Shown: positions 47,000-60,339 of the stretch, piece by piece
How the letters are laid out: every line of letters begins with the position of its first letter
How positions within the stretch are numbered: position 1 is the first letter of the stretch
The notes under the pieces: generated by a model
Database searches by the model: none
What the model saw: the letters and a program-made list of their open reading frames with translations, nothing else
Told to the model about the DNA's origin: nothing
Position numbers and translations under genes: made by a program
Assembly (NCBI GenBank): GCA_028829895.1
Contig: CM054181.1
Span: 68,067,259-68,131,258, forward strand
From: Sinotaia quadrata
Lineage: Eukaryota > Mollusca > Gastropoda > Architaenioglossa > Viviparidae
Length of the DNA: 64,000 nucleotides
Direction: 5' to 3'

Positions 47000-48945
47000 T
47001 TACCAAGATTCTGGGAGATCCAAGGTTTTACGGAGGATGTGGGCACTTCCGAGGAGCGCTGCTTTGAGTAGTGGAGCGAGTCTGTGGTTTCCAGGGAGTC
47101 TTTTCGGATAACCTTCCAACTCAGATGTTATGTTCCCCAAGGCTCCTATCACTATAGGTATCACTTCTGCTTTTACATTCCACAGTCTCTGAATTTCTAA
47201 TCTGAGGCTTGGTATTTTTCTATTTTTTTCTCTTTCTGTTGTTTTTATGTTTCTATCACTTGGAAAACAGCGACAAGAAAGATTGTTGCTGTTCTGTTGG
47301 ACTTATTGAGAACTGCAATGTCTGGTCGTGTAGGAATCACCCGATCTGTTCTTATCTCGAAGTCCCACAGTATTTTGACTTCTATTTCGGAGACTGCTTC
47401 TGGTTGGTGCATCCATGCTCTTTCTGCAGATTTTACGCCAAAGTTCTCACATAGATTTCTATGTATGAGTTTTGCCACTTTGTTGTGTCTTTTGGTGTAT
47501 TTTGTTCCAGCCAGAACCTGACATCCAGATAGTATGTGCTCTGTTGTCTCATACATGGATTTGCAGAGTCTGCATTTGGAATCATTTGAGATTTTCATGA
47601 TTTTTTGTTTTGTGTGATTTCGTGTTCAGTGACTGATTTTGCGCAGCTATTATGAGTGCTGCTGTTTCTGCTTTCAAACCTGCCTTTTTCAACCATTTGT
47701 CCGTTGATTGTTTTGTTGACATTTCATCATCTTGTCGAAATTTTGGCTCCTGGTATTTGCTAATGCTTGCTTCGTTTTTTCTTCCATGTTTCTTTGTTTC
47801 TGGGGGTTAGTATAGTCCACTCATCTTTACTGCTTCTATCAGTGGCTCATCTTTGTTGTTATTCCATATGTAGTCCACAAGACTAATAACTTCTCCTTCA
47901 ATAACATCTTTGATTTTCTTGAGACCTCGACCTCCCATTTTTCGAGATACATAGAGCCTGTCTACGTCTGCTTTTGGGTGAAGAGCTATCTGTATTGTGA
48001 ATAAAGCTTGTTTTTCTGTCCAGTTCATTTATTTCATTTGTCGTCTAATCTATGATACCTCCAGTGTAGCTGACTACAGGTATTGCGTATGCGTTATGGG
48101 TTTGTATTTTGTTAGATCCATTTAGCTTGGACTTCAGGACTTGTCTTTTCCGATTTTTATTTCTCTCTCTTTCTTCACTCTGCATATTTTCTTGATGTTG
48201 TAGTACCTCCAGGTATTTATATATTTTTTCCATTGTAAAATGATTGATTTTTCTGATTTCGAATTGCAGGCCCTCTGACCTTGCTTTTCTGGACGATAAT
48301 TCTTCCACATTTCTCAGGGCCGAATTTCATGTTAATGTCCTCACTGCAGATCTTGACAGTATTAAACAGCGATGTGATGTCGTGGTCATTTTTACCGTAG
48401 ACCTTGAGATCGTCCATATACAGTAAATGGCTGATAACCTGTCCAGCTTTCATTTTGTATCCTAATCCTGTTTGCTGGATGATTTGAATGAGAGGATTTA
48501 GGACAATGTAGAACAGCTGTGGTGATAGGGAACCACCTTGAAAGATTCCACAGTTTATTGTTATATATGCAATTTCTGTATTGTTGCATATGATGGTGGT
48601 TTTCCAGTTTTTCATTGATTTCTGAATTAGGTTCTGTACTGATGGCACTATTTTGCACAATTTTATGTTTCATGTCTCCATGAATACGGAACTGACTCAT
48701 AGACCTTTTAATAGTCAATCCATGCCATTGCAAGATTTGTTCTTCGTTTCTTGTTGTCAGTAACTATTACCTTATTAATTGCCAATTGGTCTTTTGTTTC
48801 TCGGCTACCTGGTCTAGCACCCTTTTGTTCACTGGTTAGAAGTTTGTTTGTTTCAAGATGAGTCATGATTTTGTAGATATAATTCCTGATTGTAACTTAC
48901 AGGTAGTTGATAAGCATGTGATTGGATGATAGTTGTTTGATTTTG
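47000..48945 (-). pseudogene. Broken reverse transcriptase/endonuclease ORF of the LINE
   Basis: Pieces in order on the - strand. 48945-48670: early RT motifs ([29 protein letters not shown]). 48660-48217: GGSLSPQLFYIVLNPL and the catalytic LLYMDDLKVYG, then MKFGPEKCG. 48308-48045: NGSNKIQTHNAYAIPVVSY. 48028-47807: MNWTEKQALF and RLYVSRKMGGRGLKKI. 47598-47245: a CCHC knuckle (C-x2-C-x8-H-x4-C), then VKILWDFEIRTDRVI and RPDIAV of the endonuclease. 47200-47000: LRLEIQRLWNVKAEVIPIVI, then GALG and ALLGSAHILRKTLDL, TAA at 47000-47002. The pieces are in different frames with intervening stops, so no functional protein is made. The YMDD catalytic residues are intact. Confidence 0.85.

Positions 48946-48947
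<2 letters not shown>

Positions 48948-48985
<38 letters not shown>
48948..48985. repeat. (TTA)n tract at the LINE 5' truncation point
   Basis: About 12 units; the recognisable reverse transcriptase coding begins within a few bases of it. Confidence 0.9.
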
Positions 48986-49503
48986 GGAACTATAGAGAAG
49001 ATCAACTGTTTTAAAAATCGTTTGTTCCTTCTTTCAAAACCCGGGCACGTTAATGTTAGTGCTTATACTGAACTAATTATTATAACCCGATTAACACTAT
49101 TTACAACTTAATTTCTACCACCTTCCCTCCCCCCCCAAAAAATAAAATAAAATTGACAAATTAGAAATAAGAATAATAAAGGAAAACAATAAAAGTGAAT
49201 TTGACTAACAAGGAATATTGTATATGATAAACATTATTAATAATTTAATAAGTAAGAAAAAGTAACACAAGAAAGCGTGCACAACAGCGGCAAAGCACAT
49301 TACACACTATAAACACACACTTTTAAAGTACATCTGCGAGTAGCTAGAGAAGGAGAAGGTTCCAGTTCGTGTATTTTATGTATGTCGGTAGCAGAAGTAG
49401 GTCACTGGTACCTTGCTGTAAGCTTGACATGGGGCGATAAATGTCGAAATTCAGATACTGACTTTTCTCTTTTTATTTCCGGTTAATTGGAATAGATTCG
49501 CTT

Positions 49504-49576
<73 letters not shown>

Positions 49577-50665
49577 CATTCCTTGATCTTTGACTGGTTT
49601 GTTTGATATATGTCGATATATTTTGATTCTCTATTCAGTTTCACAATATCAAGCTTCAGACATTTTCGAGTGTCCGAACTTTTGCATTGGTGTTTATTGG
49701 TCGGAATTAGTAACTTCCTAGCTGACTGATCGAATTCTTTGGCATAGTGTTTTTCGGGTGCAGTTGGTTTTTACCTCCCCTTTTGTGTGAGTGACAGGTT
49801 TCTTTTGCTCCTCCTCTTATTCGTGATCTTCGATCTGTTTATTTAGTTCTACGTCAATGAGAAAGAAATATGAACAACAAATCGGGGGGAGGGGGAATCC
49901 TCAAAATAAATTTTCATTTGGGTTTCCTTCTTTTTATTTGTTCAATGCACGAAAGCCCCAGCCTAGTGATGAGGGCGTGTTGGAAATACCAAACAATTCC
50001 AAGCGACAGATAAGCGATTCTAAGGCCTGCCGATTCGCTCATGTGACCGCAATAAATTAATTGATACGTCACGAGTGACGTCTTTGTGGTTACCCACCAA
50101 AAACAACAACAACAAAAAAATAAATTAATAAACCAAGAAAGAAACAAACAACCAACTAAACAAGAATGGTGCGTAAAAATTCAACATCCTTTAGTATTCT
50201 ACCCCACTCCCTCTCTCTTAAAATAGGATTGAAATTTATATCAATTAAAAAAAAAAAAAGCCGAAAGGTCGCATTGTGTAACTATAAGGTTTTTGAAATT
50301 TTCACGTTGCATTGACTTACTAAGTCAGGTAAATTATATCATTGTTTTAACCACATTGTCATCATTACGTCACGTATTCTCCAAATACTTTGTGTTATAG
50401 ATGTCTATAGACGTAAGACAGTGCTATGACATTTAGAAAACAACGTGGAAATAAACAGAAAAGAAAACTTCTATTATTACCTTATATTTAATGTCTTAGC
50501 TCTTTGAAGCAGTTACATTCAGTTCCCCTCACTCCGCCTGGTACATCCTGCGTGACGGTTGTGATGCAGCTGTTTTCTGTTGTTTTTTTTTGTTTTTTTT
50601 TTAGCGCCACTTAGTTAATTGCTTGGTTCATAATCGGTTCCCTACATGATTTATAATTAATTTTG
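48986..50665. other. Intergenic with (GA)35
   Basis: Perfect (GA)n at 49506-49575. The rest is unique AT-rich sequence with no recognisable gene; the 67- and 77-codon ORFs overlapping at 49857-50147 are on opposite strands and unconvincing. Confidence 0.6.
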
Positions 50666-50669
50666 TGGG

Positions 50670-50930
50670 TTCAGTTGTTTCCCAGTAAGTACTCACTGTT
50701 GTGATTCACTTGTTTCCCACTATCACTCACTGTTGTGATTCAGTTGTTTCCCACTATCACTCACTGTTGTGATTCACTTGTTTCCCACTATCACTCACTG
50801 TTGTGATTCAGTTGTTTCCCACTATCACTCACTGTTGTGATTCAGTTGTTTCCCACTATCACTCACTGTTGTGATTCAGTTGTTTCCCACTATCACTCAC
50901 TGTTATGATTCAGCTGTTTCCCACTAGATC
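50670..50930 (+). repeat. 34-bp minisatellite (TGTGATTCAGTTGTTTCCCA)
   Basis: About seven copies of TGTGATTCAGTTGTTTCCCA plus CTATCACTCACTGT. GATTCACTT and GATTCAGTT variants alternate. Confidence 0.92.
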
Positions 50931-52195
50931 TAGCGATAATTGATTTTGTTCAGCTGCTGTCTAATTACTCATCTAGATCTAGAACAATGTTCACATGTTT
51001 CCCCTGCAGGAATTATATTTAGATTCTGTTCACATGCTGACGTACATCGAGTGCAAACTCCAGCTGTGTGGCATGGCGGATTGATGTTTTGTAACTGTTA
51101 AGAGGATTACAGAATTACAGAATCTCTCTCTCTATTTTATATTGGCGGGGGGGGGGGGGAGATGGACAGCTACTTAGCAACACAATCAGCCAGCTTCAGC
51201 TTCGGAAAGAAGCGAAGCGACCCCCTACATTTATCAATAAATAAATCCTATATAGTATATAAGATGAATGTTAGCGAAGTCTTCTATTAAATGTAAATCA
51301 ACACTATTCATTTTGATTTTTAATCAAATGGCAAATGAATGGCTAGACTGATACGCTGTTTAAGACTGAAAGAGGATTACTGGCATGTTTCTACTGAACA
51401 CTAGAATACCGTTGTGAAGTACCACGTCAACTCTTTTCTTTTTCCTACACCTACAGTGCTCTGTAATGATGACACAAAGCTTGACGGAGGCTTTGGATAA
51501 GTGATCACGAATGGTATTTGGTGAAATGTATTTGGTGAGTCGTGTTTGGTGAAATGTATTTGGTAAAAGGTATTCGTTTGATTGATTTAATAAATGTTTT
51601 GTTAAATTTATTAACCTTTTTATGAATATTATTAAAACATGTGTTGGAGTGATAGTAGGTGGATGGGGGCTCATTAAATATCGGATTTGTTCCTCCTTTA
51701 GTATGATGTTTCCATATACGAAAATACTGTATGACGGTAAAAACGTCTGTCTTATTGTTGTGGAAGAGACAAGTCTTTTACTATACCAGTATAATCCGCC
51801 AAGTGAAAGATGAGTGGTGTCTCATAAGATAATTATTAATAAACATAAATTAAGATATCTCCATCACTTGAAATCAGTTATGGATGATTAATAATAATAT
51901 TAATAATAACCAGTAACAAAGGGGTGCGTGTCACACAATGCAAAAGTTATTTTATCAGTACAAAGCTGACACAGGAAAACTACTATTTCTAACCTTTTTG
52001 GCAAGTGTTATTACAAACGTCCATTTGACGTCACTTATGAATACAGTCTTTCTGAGCCAAGTTCTATAACCAGGCCTACTTTATCTGCCCTTTTTTTTCT
52101 CAAGTAAAAGACGAGGTTTGAGTTTAAAAAAAAAAAATCTTTCTTTTATGTTGGGGGAGGAAGGGGATCTATTGGTAGTCAATCTCTGGAGGCAG
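50931..52195. other. Intergenic, no recognisable gene
   Basis: Includes an 11-base G run at about 51150 and short repeats of GTATTTGGTGAAATGTATTTGG at 51510-51570. ORFs at 51360 (-) and 51622 (+) overlap and are not convincing. Confidence 0.45.
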
Positions 52196-52198
52196 TAT

Positions 52199-52294
52199 TT
52201 GTGTGTGCGTGTGTGTGTGTGTGTGTGTATGAGGAAATTATCAGCCCTTTTAGTGTGTGTGTGTGTGTGTGTGTATGAGGAAATTATCAGCCCT

Positions 52295-52329
<35 letters not shown>
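52199..52329. repeat. Compound (GT)n: three GT runs around a duplicated spacer
   Basis: Three GT tracts separated by two identical copies of ATGAGGAAATTATCAGCCCT plus TTTA. The GT tract and spacer have been duplicated together. Confidence 0.9.
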
Positions 52330-52332
<3 letters not shown>

Positions 52333-53188
52333 GGATCGGCTCAAATTTGCGTCACCATATCGGTCAGTGTTCCGTTGCAGACAGGACTTTGTTTCTCGCC
52401 AGTGTGGTCCTCAAAGAGCTAATTAACCGTCAACTTTCAAACCTGACATTTCTCGAAGTGTGTGAACGCGGTGAGTTCAGGGGTCACTACCGCTTCCTTA
52501 TTCGGTTACGGTTTAGATGTCAATTAATTACAGTCAAATTCAGATCGTGCTTGAAGTCGTAGAATAAAATATTTGGTCGCATGCTGTCTCCAACTAGCGG
52601 CATTAAAAGCACGTTAAAAATTGATTACACCTTACATAATATCTTTTTTTAACATGTATTTTAAAAAAAAATACTTGATTAACATTATCTTTCTCCCCCC
52701 TCCCCGAAATAAAAAGCAAGTTAGTAGGATAACTATTTAATCTGAAATATGAGATTTAAATTATTATTCCGGTCTTAGTTCCGTGTGTGGATCATACAAA
52801 TTGCCGTCCAACACGGTTCGTCTCATGCCCGTATCTTACAAGTGTTTTATGTAAGTAATTGTAGAAATTAAATATTAAAACAAAGAATTATAAACATATT
52901 CTCTGCACTAGTAAAAGTTGCAATTTTTCTTCAACGTACTTGAAATTCAATGACTGATCGCTAACACCTAGTCAACAGTAATGAAAACAGGTATTGTAGA
53001 TTAAATTGAGAATTCACCTCCATTTTAATATTTCTATTTCGGGGCTTGCTTGTTTTCATCATAAATGACAATAAACAGACCTAACTTGTATGCACAGTCT
53101 CAGAATTTTCGTAACCAAAGGTTGATGAATAGAAAACAGGCCTGAGATGATTAATTTTACATAATTGTATGTGCATGCGGTGTACGTG

Positions 53189-53190
<2 letters not shown>
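52330..53190. other. Intergenic, no recognisable gene
   Basis: Unique sequence, nothing recognised. Confidence 0.4.
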
Positions 53191-53237
<47 letters not shown>

Positions 53238-53290
53238 GTGTGTGCGCGTGCGTGTGTGTGCGTGCGTGCGTGCGTGTGTGTGTGTGTGTA
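53190..53290. repeat. (TG)n with GCG interruptions
   Basis: A TATATATA run, then TGTGTG with TGCGTG/CGTGCGTG variants. Alternating purine/pyrimidine throughout, so Z-DNA-prone in principle. Confidence 0.85.
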
Positions 53291-53454
53291 TTTCTTTAGT
53301 CAGATAAATTAGCTTTAAAAAAAATTGAATGAGCTTTTAGAATGAATACTGACAATGACAGTAGCTGATTCCCCCCCCCCCCCCGTATTGGATCAAGCCT
53401 AATTGTGAAACACGATGATATTTAATCATTAACTATTTAATTACTTTAAAAAAA

Positions 53455-53665
53455 TATCTCTTTTTTAAGAACACCTCTAGTTTCGAACTATTTAATCAGT
53501 TTTCAAACTTCTCCCTCTACATATACATTTTTTTAAGAACACCTCTAGTTTCGAACTATTTAATCAGTTTTCAAACTTCTCCCTCTACATATACATTTTT
53601 TTAAGAACACCTCTAGTTTCGAACTATTTAATTAGTTTTCAAACTCTCTCTCTACATATACATAT
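53455..53665 (+). repeat. 68-bp tandem repeat, 3 copies
   Basis: Unit with TTTTTTAAGAACACCTCTAG, TTTCGAACTATTTAATCAGT and TTTCAAACTTCTCCCTCTAC. Confidence 0.9.
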
Positions 53666-53944
53666 TTTTTTTATATATATACATAGAACACCTCTTTCTG
53701 AAAGCAAATAGAGAGTGAGCAGACGTCTATTGTTTTTACTGTTTTAATCCATCACACACGAACACACACCTCAAAAAAACCCACATACCTCACAATTCCT
53801 GGTAATAATTTGTTGATAAAATGATACAATTTTGCTTAATCCAGCAGTTAATTAACTGTTGTTAAATGTAGTACTACAAATATATTATTGCTCATAAACA
53901 GCGATGTATAACATACGCTATTATTTGTTGTTGTATCTTGTTTC

Positions 53945-54172
53945 TCTGGACATTTATTTTAACTTTCGACCTTCACGTCTCAAATAAAATAAAAATCTGA
54001 AGTGGCCAATTAAAACCCTCTCTGGACATTTATTTTAACTTTCGAGCTTCACGTCTCAAATAAAATAAAAATCTGAAGTGGCCAATTAAAACCCTCTCTG
54101 GACATTTATTTTAACTTTCGACCTTCACGTCTCAAATAAAATAAAAATCTGAAGTGGCCAATTAAAACCCAA
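53945..54172 (+). repeat. About 76-bp tandem repeat, 3 copies
   Basis: Unit with CTCTGGACATTTATTTTAAC, TTTCGACCTTCACGTCTCAA and TCTGAAGTGGCCAATTAAAA, almost identical copies. Confidence 0.92.
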
Positions 54173-54394
54173 GCGGAAAAAGCTAGACGTAATTAATAAT
54201 AATGTTTTCGACTAAAATGAAACAAAAGTATGTCGACAATACATTGAGAAAGCAAAACACGAGGAAAGTAACGTCACAAGGATTCCGGATGACGTATTTT
54301 AATTTTATTTACGGAAACATATCCCACAAGCCACCATTTTGACATTTCTACGCTGCTACTTCAAGACGCTTAATTAATTAAGCTCGCCAGATTT

Positions 54395-54445
<51 letters not shown>

Positions 54446-56700
54446 ATGTCCTGAAATGAGGTTGGGAAAGCCGTGACGGAACTGTCCATTCGGGGCCGGG
54501 CTGTGGAATTCAAGATTTATTTGCACGCTCTTCCTGTCCCCACCCTTGTTGGTTTGCGCCTGAAACTAGGTTTGGGATTAATTCTCATCATTTGTGACAG
54601 AAAACACTGACGTGGGTGGATCGAATTAAAAAAGATAATAATAATAAAAAAAACCCGCACTATCCTCCAAGAAGGTCATGGTCATCACACGGTCTACGTG
54701 CTGGAAATCTAGGTCAAATATGTCTGACTCATTTGCCGTGGTTTTCAGGCATGGAAATAGAATCTCGTTTGGCTACCGTTGTTCAGGAGCGTCCGTAAGT
54801 TGAAATTCCTTAGCGATACATACGCTTGCTCAGAAATAATCAATGCACCCGTTACTGCTCAGAAATAATCACTGCACCCGTTACTACTCGACACAACTAA
54901 TTGGACACGTATGCAATAGCAACGCCAAGCAGGCCCGACGACTGCTTGAAAACAATCTTCGGTAAACTTCTTGCATGTGCAAGTCTTAAGTTTCAAAAGC
55001 TAAGTGAAAAGTTCATTTTCGCCCTCCTCGACCTCCTTTCCCCCGCCCCTCCAACTCACGCCAGTAACTTGTAGTCATATCAAATCCTGTTTCTTTGTGG
55101 TTTGCACTTTGATTCGATCTAGGTTAGGCAAACAGTTAAAGTGAGTAACAGAATGAAAATATGTTAGTTCTTGTCTGTTCTGGAATATTTAAGCCGATGC
55201 AATTTGAGGAAACCCAAAATGTTAAGATAGTTAATATTTTTTTTTTTTTACAAGTAAAAATAACTTTACATATAATTAACATAATTTGCATTTCAATACA
55301 TTAGCTGTTTTCATCCTTAAACATGAAATCTATTGAACCAAACTTACCCTGAGCAATGATTAATTACTGAAAAATAAATAAAGTTAAGATAAACTTAGTA
55401 CTTATAATTTCTCTTCCATGTTTTAAAACAGGTAAATAACGCTAAGAAAAATACAATTATTGACTAGAACTAAAGTCGCGTAACCAACACGGTTTGCCGA
55501 ACATCTGTGATTGTCTTAGAGAATGGTTCCACTATGAACCCGATGTCTAAGAAGTTAGCATCTTACGAAGTTTGTTACATAAGAAAAAATAATATTAGTA
55601 AGTTTTACACATGGCCATTTTACTAAACTTTACACAAGGTCATATTACTAAGCTTTTTAGATGTGTTATAATTTTTCAAAACTTTTAATAGTTTCAAAAA
55701 CTTTGAATTCATAATATTACTAAGCATGGCACATATTACAAAGCTTTTTAGATTTGTCATAATATTGTTTAGCTTTTACACAACATTATAATATTGCAAA
55801 ACTTATACAGATAGTCATAGATTGACTGTGACAAGCTATGAACCGTTGTTTTTATTATTCATGTTCATATATTTACCTATAATGCTTTCATGCATGTATT
55901 TATTGCTCTTGTCATTATTATTTTGGTGGATGGAGTTGGTAAATATTTCTGAGGGATGGGGTGGGGGTTAAAACTGGCTGATTTACCTGGATAGTGAAAG
56001 TGTGAAGCGAGCAGTTTGCAGACGGGTAAGGTGACCTTGACTTTGGAAGGCAGACGAATCAACGCGCTCAATCACTTTGAAGGAAGCATGAACGACATCT
56101 AGCGGAAGCGGACATGAGCGTGGAACGCAAGAAGATAAAATAGCGCTGTGTTTTATCGCAGTCAGAGAGAAACAATAGCAGACTCTTTTCTCCTGGCCAA
56201 TCAAAGTTTGCACCAGATAAGATTAATAGTAAGTCCATTTTTTAACCAACCATCTGTGCACTAAACTTAGAACCAACAAGCTTACTCGATTAAGCATGGC
56301 GCTGAAGTGATGTTTCAGTTTATATTTTTTAATTAAAGTATACAATAATAAAACGAAAACCCCATAAAATAATAACTCTAACCTTCACCCTAACCCATTG
56401 TATCGCCAAATACATGCGTATAAGTCAGTGGAAGAGGAAATCATACCAGGCAGTGCTAATGCTACAAAAGCTTGGAACCAGCCAGAAAACCCTTGACAAG
56501 ATGATTACGACATAACTACCATAAAATGATCTTGACCTTGACCGCATCAATGAATCCATTTCATTGGTCGATGACTACGGTCTGCATTACGATTGGTGGT
56601 AAGGCGTAGAGTAGTGTATCCGGTGGCTGGAGGCACACTAAACCGGTGCCAGATCTATCTTGGGTGAGAAGTGTGTTGCCTAGTTATCGGTCACCAGTTG
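54173..56700. other. Intergenic with (GT)n at 54398-54445
   Basis: Perfect (GT)24. Otherwise unique; 55600-55830 has loose repeats of ACTAAGCTTTTTAGATGTGT type. No gene recognised. Confidence 0.5.
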
Positions 56701-56706
56701 TCTGAC

Positions 56707-56714
56707 TATAAAAG
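56707..56714 (+). promoter_or_regulatory. Candidate TATA box of an unidentified gene
   Basis: TATAAAAG, followed 35 bp on by an initiator-like CCAGACT and then at 56780 by an ATG in strong context (GGCACCATGT). The arrangement is that of a core promoter, but no downstream coding exon can be recognised in the window. Confidence 0.3.
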
Positions 56715-56779
56715 GTTATTTCCAATGTGGTGTTCGGAGCCAGACTTCCTGCAGCATAATCAGAACTTGCTTTGGCACC

Positions 56780-56808
56780 ATGTATGGGGAAGAAATTATT
56801 AGTGCTAA
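56780..56808 (+). CDS. Candidate first coding exon (speculative)
   Basis: ATGTATGGGGAAGAAATTAT then TAGTGCTAA, followed by donor-like GTAAAT at 56809. It would encode MYGEEIISA plus two bases of the next codon. If read without splicing it stops at the next codon. No family can be named, and the next exon would lie beyond a repeat-rich stretch or outside the window. Confidence 0.15.
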
Positions 56809-56814
56809 GTAAAT

Positions 56815-58290
56815 TAAGGCACTGGTGTTATACACCTTTGTGGAGGTCTTAAGAGCGAGGCGCCACTCTTTAGGCCACTCACGTTTTGTGTTGTTGTCAT
56901 AGTTTTATTTGTTTATGCATACCGATAGCGTTCGGGATGGATTGTAGACTATGGGTATAGTTTTGTTGGAATGTGGTCAAATCTGTGGATAAAACGTATT
57001 CAAGAATTGTTTGAAATTAAATAGGAAAAACTATTTGTGGAACGAAAACATTTAATATACAGAGTGTACTTAAATTTTATTTATTAATATTCTTTACATA
57101 AAGCCAACATTACATACAGCTTTTATAGCAAGTCATTATTACAAAACTAAAATATTACCACATATTTTGTACGCCGTCATATTATCACAAATGCTATACC
57201 TAGAGACATAACATTTGACAAAGTATTTGTCGTAAATTTAAAACATTACAGATCATTTAATAAAATAATAATACTGTAGTACAAAAACGATTACATAAAG
57301 GCAAATATTACAGTGATTGCATTATTTAGATTTGATAAAGGGTCGTTCCATTCAAAATAGTTTATAAAATTTATTTTATAATGACAAAGCTTATTTGTAA
57401 ACACTAACTGAATTACGAATGCGTTAAAAACGGCCATAACATTGTAATATTTCATTTCTACTATAGAGTATCATTAAACTCTTATACTAAACATTTTATT
57501 AAAATATTCATAAAGCTGTTATATAATGCTAAAATAAATCAGAGATGACATTTAGAGTTGCAAAAAAAAAAAAAAAATGAAAGGGAACTTTTTACATTAA
57601 CATCTTGTAAAGTTAGTTTACATACAAATTAAGTTTTACAAAACTGTTATGCACAATCATAATTTTTAAAGCAGTATTTTAATTTTTTAAAAAACCCATA
57701 AAGTCATTGTATATAAGGAATATAATATGATATATTATTTATTTTATACACTATTGTTATAACAAGAGGGCTGCTTTATCGAATTTATCATTTCAACCCT
57801 TCATCATTAGTGAAAGCTAACGTTTTATAGACAAATAGAATCAATGACTGCAGTAAACAAAGAGAATGAAGAAATAAAATAAACAGAACCTCAAAAGAGA
57901 ACCTTAAAAGAGAACCTCAAAACAGAACCTCAAAACAGAATTTTGCCTGAGGGAAAGCATGAAGTAATTAAAATACAGACACAAATAATTTAAAACAATT
58001 AAAAATAGTAACAAACAATTTGCCTAGGGAAATAATGTACAAAGAAACCCACCCCACCCAAAAAAGGAGGAAAATATCCTGAAGGAGGAAATTTAATTTA
58101 AAGTAAATTAGGATTGGTAGGGAGTTATCAGAATAACCATTAGGGAAAAATAAACTCAAATTCAATGACGACAATTTATTTCAGAAACAAAATTTACTAA
58201 CCTCAGAAGAAGTGTTACTTGAACATCCTGTAAAAAAAAAAACACATGGACATAATTTGTTATTGACAATGCATCAACATTTTGGAATAT
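56815..58290. other. Intergenic (or intron), no recognisable gene
   Basis: AT-rich. Short tandem copies of AGAGAACCTCAAA at 57890-57940. Nothing coding recognised. Confidence 0.45.
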
Positions 58291-58299
58291 ATATATACA

Positions 58300-58880
<581 letters not shown>

Positions 58881-60180
58881 AAACCTGACAATGACAGATT
58901 TACTAAAAGTTTCATGCTAAACAATTCGGAAATATTTTACATAAAATAGGAAGGAGATAAAAACATGCATAACAAAGATTTCCTGATCAGAGAAAATGTA
59001 ACACTTTTATTTAGGTATATTTCTAAAAACACAATTATGCTTGACTAAAATGTACATTAATACATACTATATGCTTGACTTAAATATACATTAATACATA
59101 CTATACATTTATACATATTATACATTAATACATACTATACATTTATACATATTATACATTAATACATACTATACACATAAAATAAAAAAGAATTTGTAAG
59201 GAGCATAGGAAATGAGATAAGGAAAAAGAAATAAACAGGAAAAGAAGTGAAAATGGTCATAAAAATTTGAGTAAATGTAAAAAGAAATTTTAAAAAATAC
59301 CACCTCACCCCCCACCACCGAAATATTAGATAAAGCTTTTTGAAAATGTATTAATTACTCATACAAAAATATTTTAGGATATGTTGCATAATGGATACCA
59401 AAATATTTTAGGATATGTTGCATAATGTTTGTAAAACAAACAGGTAAACATTAATTCTTACTTCTATTTTACTAATCAGTAAAACAAACAGGTAAATATA
59501 AATTAATACTTTTAATCACACCCACTCATACAATTATATAGATTTACTGCTTAACACGAATAATAATAGAATTTGTCTGGCTAAGTGCAGATAATACAGA
59601 TAAAGAAAATATTGGAAATTAATCTAAAGAATTTAATACATAGACAGAAGAGTCTATTAGTCAAACAACAGAAACGTTGCTGGAAATAAGAAAACGGTAC
59701 GTTATTTAATCTTGTGAAAAAGTAGAAAATGATTTCAACATATGATTTAATGAAGCTACACAAAAGAAATATTCTCCCACAACTCAGAAGCAGAGTTTAA
59801 AATTATAACACTGGAAGATTAGAAAGTAGTTGCTTTAACCCCATGATGAAGCAAAATATTAACCGGTTCTAGAGCAAATTATTAATGGAAACGCCGTACT
59901 TTATCCTACCAAGGCAGCAGTTGCATACAACCTCTTAATGTTATGGTTGGTCTGACCAAGCCGGGTATTTAAAGAAACCTTAAATTAATTTCTAGAAGAA
60001 TATAGTGTTTTCGGTAATCTTTCTAGTCTGTGATGTAAGTTTCTAGGCAGACAAGTAATAATATGCACAAACCCGACAACTCAAGGTTTACTTTGCTGAG
60101 GCTTAGTGAGGACAGGGACAAAGCTGGAGAACAGCCGGATTGAACAGACATCAAAGATGTCACCGACCAAGACAAAACTT
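58881..60180. other. Intergenic with short repeats
   Basis: At 59040-59175, copies of ACATTAATACATACTAT. At 59365-59490, two short duplications (AAAATATTTTAGGATATGTT; AGTAAAACAAACAGGTAAA). No gene recognised. Confidence 0.5.
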
Positions 60181-60184
60181 TTCC

Positions 60185-60300
60185 TTCCACCATGCACACA
60201 TGCACACTTACGTACACATACGCCCACACATATACACATATACAAACACATGCACACATACGCCCACACATATACAGACACATATGCACACATACATTAT
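60185..60300. repeat. CACACATACGCCCACACATA repeats
   Basis: Imperfect CA-rich repeats with CACACATACGCCCACACATA about twice. ORFs across them on both strands are artefacts. Confidence 0.75.
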
Positions 60301-60339
60301 ATGAACCACGCACACCATTTTGGGCGTTGACTATATCAC

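Larger units (their letters stand above)
46899..48985 (-). mobile_element. 5'-truncated LINE with restriction-like endonuclease (R4/Dong-like), between (TAA)n tracts
   Basis: A dead non-LTR retrotransposon read from 48947 down to 47000. The order is reverse transcriptase, linker, CCHC zinc knuckle, PD-(D/E)xK-type endonuclease region and C-terminal tail. On the - strand it starts right after (TAA)n at 48948-48985, and it ends with a short 3' UTR and (TAA)n at 46899-46920. R4/Dong elements are known to insert into TAA repeats, which fits both flanks. Clade assignment is from domain architecture and recalled motifs, not a tree. Several frameshifts show it is inactive. Confidence 0.85.
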
